Origin: Trichoplax sp. H2
Taxonomy: Eukaryota > Placozoa > Uniplacotomia > Trichoplacea
Assembly (NCBI GenBank): GCA_003344405.1
Contig: NOWV01000088.1
Location: forward strand, 62,001 to 126,000
Direction: 5' to 3'
Length of the DNA: 64,000 bases
The notes below the pieces were generated by a model. It saw only the letters and a list, made by a program, of their open reading frames with translations. It was not told the origin of the DNA and searched no databases. Position numbers and translations under genes: made by a program. The first letter of the stretch is position 1, and each line of letters begins with the position of its first letter. Below, one piece after another: positions 60,801 through 64,000 of this stretch.

Positions 60801-63800
60801 ACATTATCTGCTTTATAAAAGCTTTTTTGGCAAACTGGACGATCAAAGTTGGGGAAATTATACATCTTTACATAGGCAGGTGCACCCTAAAATGAAAAAA
60901 TTTGTAGTAGCACGTTAAACAAACATGTATTTTCTTCTATAGGGTCTATAGCGATGATTACGATAAGACGCGTATCTAGGTACCTTTTTTGTAGGGTTAA
61001 AAGTTGCAAATCTAATAGGGTTAGTTGATGGTGATAAAGAAAATTCTTGAATACCATCTTGGCTAAGCTTTGCTATAGAAGTTCCTCCTATAGTTATATA
61101 ATCATTACATGACTTGTTACTTTGACTACAGTCATAAGAATATGGCACAGGTAAAACAAGTAATTTAAGAAGTTTACGTTTTAAGTTAATATTTTCATGT
61201 TATTAAAAAATGATTATACTGTCTATTATAGAGTATGCTAACAATACAATGCTTGCAAAGCATCATTTGATACCTATATCTGATCCTTTAAGCACTAAGA
61301 CACCATCGACAACCACTCTCGTACAGATTTCTTCGTCTGTAGACCATAGAGGCTTCCTATTAAATTATAGAATAGCATTATATGCCTAAATTATAATGTT
61401 TCTTTTAGCCTTAGCCTTACGTTCAGAACAAAGTATCTTTGTAATAAAGATATTTTATTAATCATGTTTTAAATTTAACCGATCTACGTTATGTAAGCTA
61501 GCATAGGTAAAAAAATCTATACCAATCGGTGTGTCGCTTATGAATAAATCCTGCAGACTTTTCACCACTAGCCAAGTTCCAAATAACTAGGTTATGCGTT
61601 CCTTGAGGCGCTTTGTCTGATACTATATTACGATAAGACAACTTACTGTTAGGATTATTTGCGACAGTCACTAGAATTGCATAAACTGTTTTCATAAATT
61701 TTTATCCCTACTGCGATAAGGTCCCCATGCTGCAAGAAAGGAATGCTTTGGAGAGAACGCTAAAGAGTTGCTGTATCCAGCTGGAAACTGATGAACTATT
61801 TCGCCTTCGGGAAGTTTTATCACTTTAATACTATAAACAGTAACGATGGAAGAAAATTAATGATTTCAGTTGATTATATAAAAATTTTTCGACATCTCTA
61901 ACTTTTTACTTCCTTCATTGTGATGTAAATGTTAGCAATTTAGTTCATAATTGAAATTTTGAACTACCTGTAGTAACTATACGCATATTTAAATTTTAGT
62001 TAGATATCATCGTCAAACTCTTATACCATTTGCTATTTATACCATAGAAGTCATTCATTTTTAGCAGCTAAATGATGTAATGATGTCAATGTCATTTATG
62101 TTGTGGTAATAGCTAATGAAATCAATTACAATTTTGATTTCCTCTGGGTTGGACCGGGATACTAAAATACAGAATTGAAAATATGCACTAGTATGTGCAA
62201 CTATTTTAATTACTAAATAATTGACAGGTTATAAATTTTATTTATTTGTTTAATATAACGTGAAATAACTTCCATTAGTTGTAACTTAAAATAAATTTAT
62301 GACCAGTATTATTTCATATCATCAATTGATATCCTAATTGCATACAATCCTATCTTGACTTGATCGCTAATCTCACTGGCGTCTAATTTATGGATCGGTA
62401 TATTAATTCCACGTACACTATGTCCTTAATAACATTGCAATAATATACCGATACACTACTACAGCGTTGTCCGCATTATGGTACTTGCGAGTTTACAATT
62501 ACAATTAAAGTAAGATACCAATTAGTGCTATAACTCATAAGGGTATCAATTCAGTATTTGGAAACTACAGTAAAGACCGGCTTTATCTTATTGAAAAACT
62601 ACCATAGATACTGCCTGATTTGATAAAAGATTGAATTTATAATTTTAGTATTTAACGAAATTGACAGGGCTAAAATATTCGTCTGGATTAGTAATACAGC
62701 TAAGTCGGCATGAGCTGGAAAGTAGACAATATGCGACTATAATTAATTTATAATGATAACTTTAGATCAATATGAGAAATTTACTGCCGCTATCAAAGGT
62801 TTACATGCACAATTAGACTTTACAGAAGATGTTCATCGTATTTAAGGATTCCTATAGGATTCACTTATTGCATGGTACTTTAATTGGAAATGCATGCATG
62901 AGTTATTGTATTGGCAGTTAACCATAGATTGATTCAATTTTTCCATTATCAAAAATATTTTACGCATGTATATGTACAATGCTATACTCACTCGCTATCA
63001 CTGATCCATGCAAGAAGGTTGCCATCATGAGAGAATGTTAAGCACTTACACTTTGGAGATTCATCCCTTTATAATAGTAAAAGTAGGTAAGAACGAGTCA
63101 CTTTTGAAGAAAGGGCAAACTTTAGCTAATATCGCACTGTAGCGATAGTGTATTTGTCATCATCCTTGACATGATGACTTTGAATATCAAATAATTCAAT
63201 ACCTTACACAGTAGGAAAGGAAAATATTAAGCATTCAATAAGCATGACAAGGTAATAAGATATTACTAGAGTGGATTATACAGCATATTAACAAACCGTT
63301 GAAAGTGTTGGTAATCGTCACATTTATATCCAGTTTGCAAAGTTAGACCAGAAGATCCACGAACTATACAACAGATGAAAGATCCAAGAATGAGCAAAGG
63401 TGATATTCATTACTGACAACCACTGATGCATGATTGATTAAGCTTAAAATACTTGTAGAAATATTACTCTATTTTAATCTATGCGATGATGTAGTTCTCC
63501 CCTATCATACTAATCATTCAATGATAACGTGATGAAATTGATAATGGACTAGAGCCATTTGTAGACGTTTCTATACGATTACTGCAATAGGGTACGAATC
63601 AATTTCTGTCTTCGCTATGCATAAGGTCAATGACAACGTATTAAGTGAATTGATAGTATTACTATAGTACAATGGTGGATAAAAATCATCACCATGCTTC
63701 TTTTTAATCTGATTCAAGACATTGCTAACATGATTTGGATTCATTTGTGTGGGAGCATTAAGCTGAGATGGCCTAGACAAATATTACCCTACGCCATGGC

Positions 63801-63901
63801 TGCAATTTTTTCATGACTGTTCATATCGATCATGAACCAGTATTAAACTACGCATATTTACCAGCAAGAAGTGGAGAAAATTGTTGTTGTTGAGTAGCCA
63901 T
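57873..63901 (-). CDS. EIF2A: Eukaryotic translation initiation factor 2A
   Basis: A WD-propeller protein linked to eIF2-independent and non-AUG initiation. Minus-strand exons: 63901-63862, 63363-63297, 63066-62992, 61830-61712, 61622-61523, 61356-61274, 61087-60984, 60886-60778, 60674-60558, 60426-60358, 60233-60132, 60000-59960, 59882-59838, 59638-59550, 59409-59334, 59139-59046, 58978-58920, 58851-58809, 58669-58602, 58495-58376, 58292-58227 and 57935-57873. The product is 582 aa, against 585 in human. Signatures are FSPLLAVRGSSGL at the start, DKTGSSYYGEQSL, MPAKATLYNLKCDP, LAGFGNLKGEM, TTAPRLRQGNGYKIWHYSGS, and a C-terminal part with DKPVSKSALKNKKKRDAK and a coiled coil. The propeller covers about 1-430 and the tail about 450-582. 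All 21 joints keep frame. The 63066 acceptor (ATAAAG) is weak but supported by similarity. Confidence 0.95.
63591..63790 (-). other. Exon-like open frame inside EIF2A intron 1, unknown
   Basis: After a TTTGTCTAG acceptor on the minus strand, a frame reads PSQLNAPTQMNPNHVSNVLN, then an IKKKHGDDFYPP stretch, and stays open to about 63571. Its phase does not fit EIF2A exon 1, so it is not a simple alternative exon of that transcript. The composition looks protein-like. I do not recognise the family. Confidence 0.3.
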
Positions 63902-64000
63902 AATAACTGAAGACAGTGGCAGTAATTAGGTTGGATATGCAAGCAATCTTTAAAGCATCGAATCGATGCAAGCCCTTGAAAGAGTGATCGAGAAGTTAGA

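Overview
This 64 kb window is eukaryotic nuclear DNA from an animal. Every convincing gene is cut into many short exons by GT-AG introns of mostly 60 to 500 bp, and the DNA is AT-rich. The protein set is clearly metazoan: a calpain-5 type calpain, a renin-receptor (ATP6AP2) homologue, an Asef/collybistin-type SH3-DH-PH RhoGEF, RagA, and U2SURP. Many exons read almost like vertebrate orthologues. The compact, AT-rich, intron-rich but conserved style suggests an early-branching animal, with a placozoan (Trichoplax/Hoilungia-like) as my best guess. The species is inference, not proof. A run of 20 N at 41191-41210 shows this is an assembled scaffold.

Layout: NCBP2 3' end (+, 142-631); ANKRD42 (-, 1533-4593); a palindrome-rich duplicated repeat (5.5-6.5 kb); CAPN5 (+, 7153-12700); a large palindromic repeat cluster (13.6-15.8 kb); ATP6AP2 (+, 15872-21162); about 7 kb with no recognised gene (21.2-28.1 kb); a RhoGEF whose first exon encodes 887 low-complexity residues (+, 28091-39179); two interleaved tandem-repeat families around the assembly gap (40.4-42.3 kb); RRAGA (+, 42968-46389); DCUN1D1/2 (-, 47280-50277); U2SURP (+, 51431-57658); EIF2A (-, 57873-63901).

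The genes do not form one pathway. They are mostly housekeeping: nuclear cap binding and U2 snRNP splicing (NCBP2, U2SURP), initiation (EIF2A), lysosomal/v-ATPase and amino-acid signalling (ATP6AP2, RRAGA), cullin neddylation (DCUN1D), proteolysis (CAPN5) and Rho-GTPase control (the RhoGEF). NCBP2/ANKRD42, RRAGA/DCUN1D and U2SURP/EIF2A are convergent pairs. DCUN1D/U2SURP and ANKRD42/CAPN5 are divergent pairs.

The most unusual non-coding signal is a family of self-complementary pentamer arrays (CAGTA/CTGTA, i.e. GTAC-centred palindromes). They cluster in gene-upstream intergenic DNA (5.5-6.5, 13.6-15.8, 42.3-42.5, 50.5-51.3 kb) and are nearly absent from the gene bodies I examined. Exon coordinates were read by hand from splice sites, reading frame and remembered family similarity. 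No search or transcript data was available.
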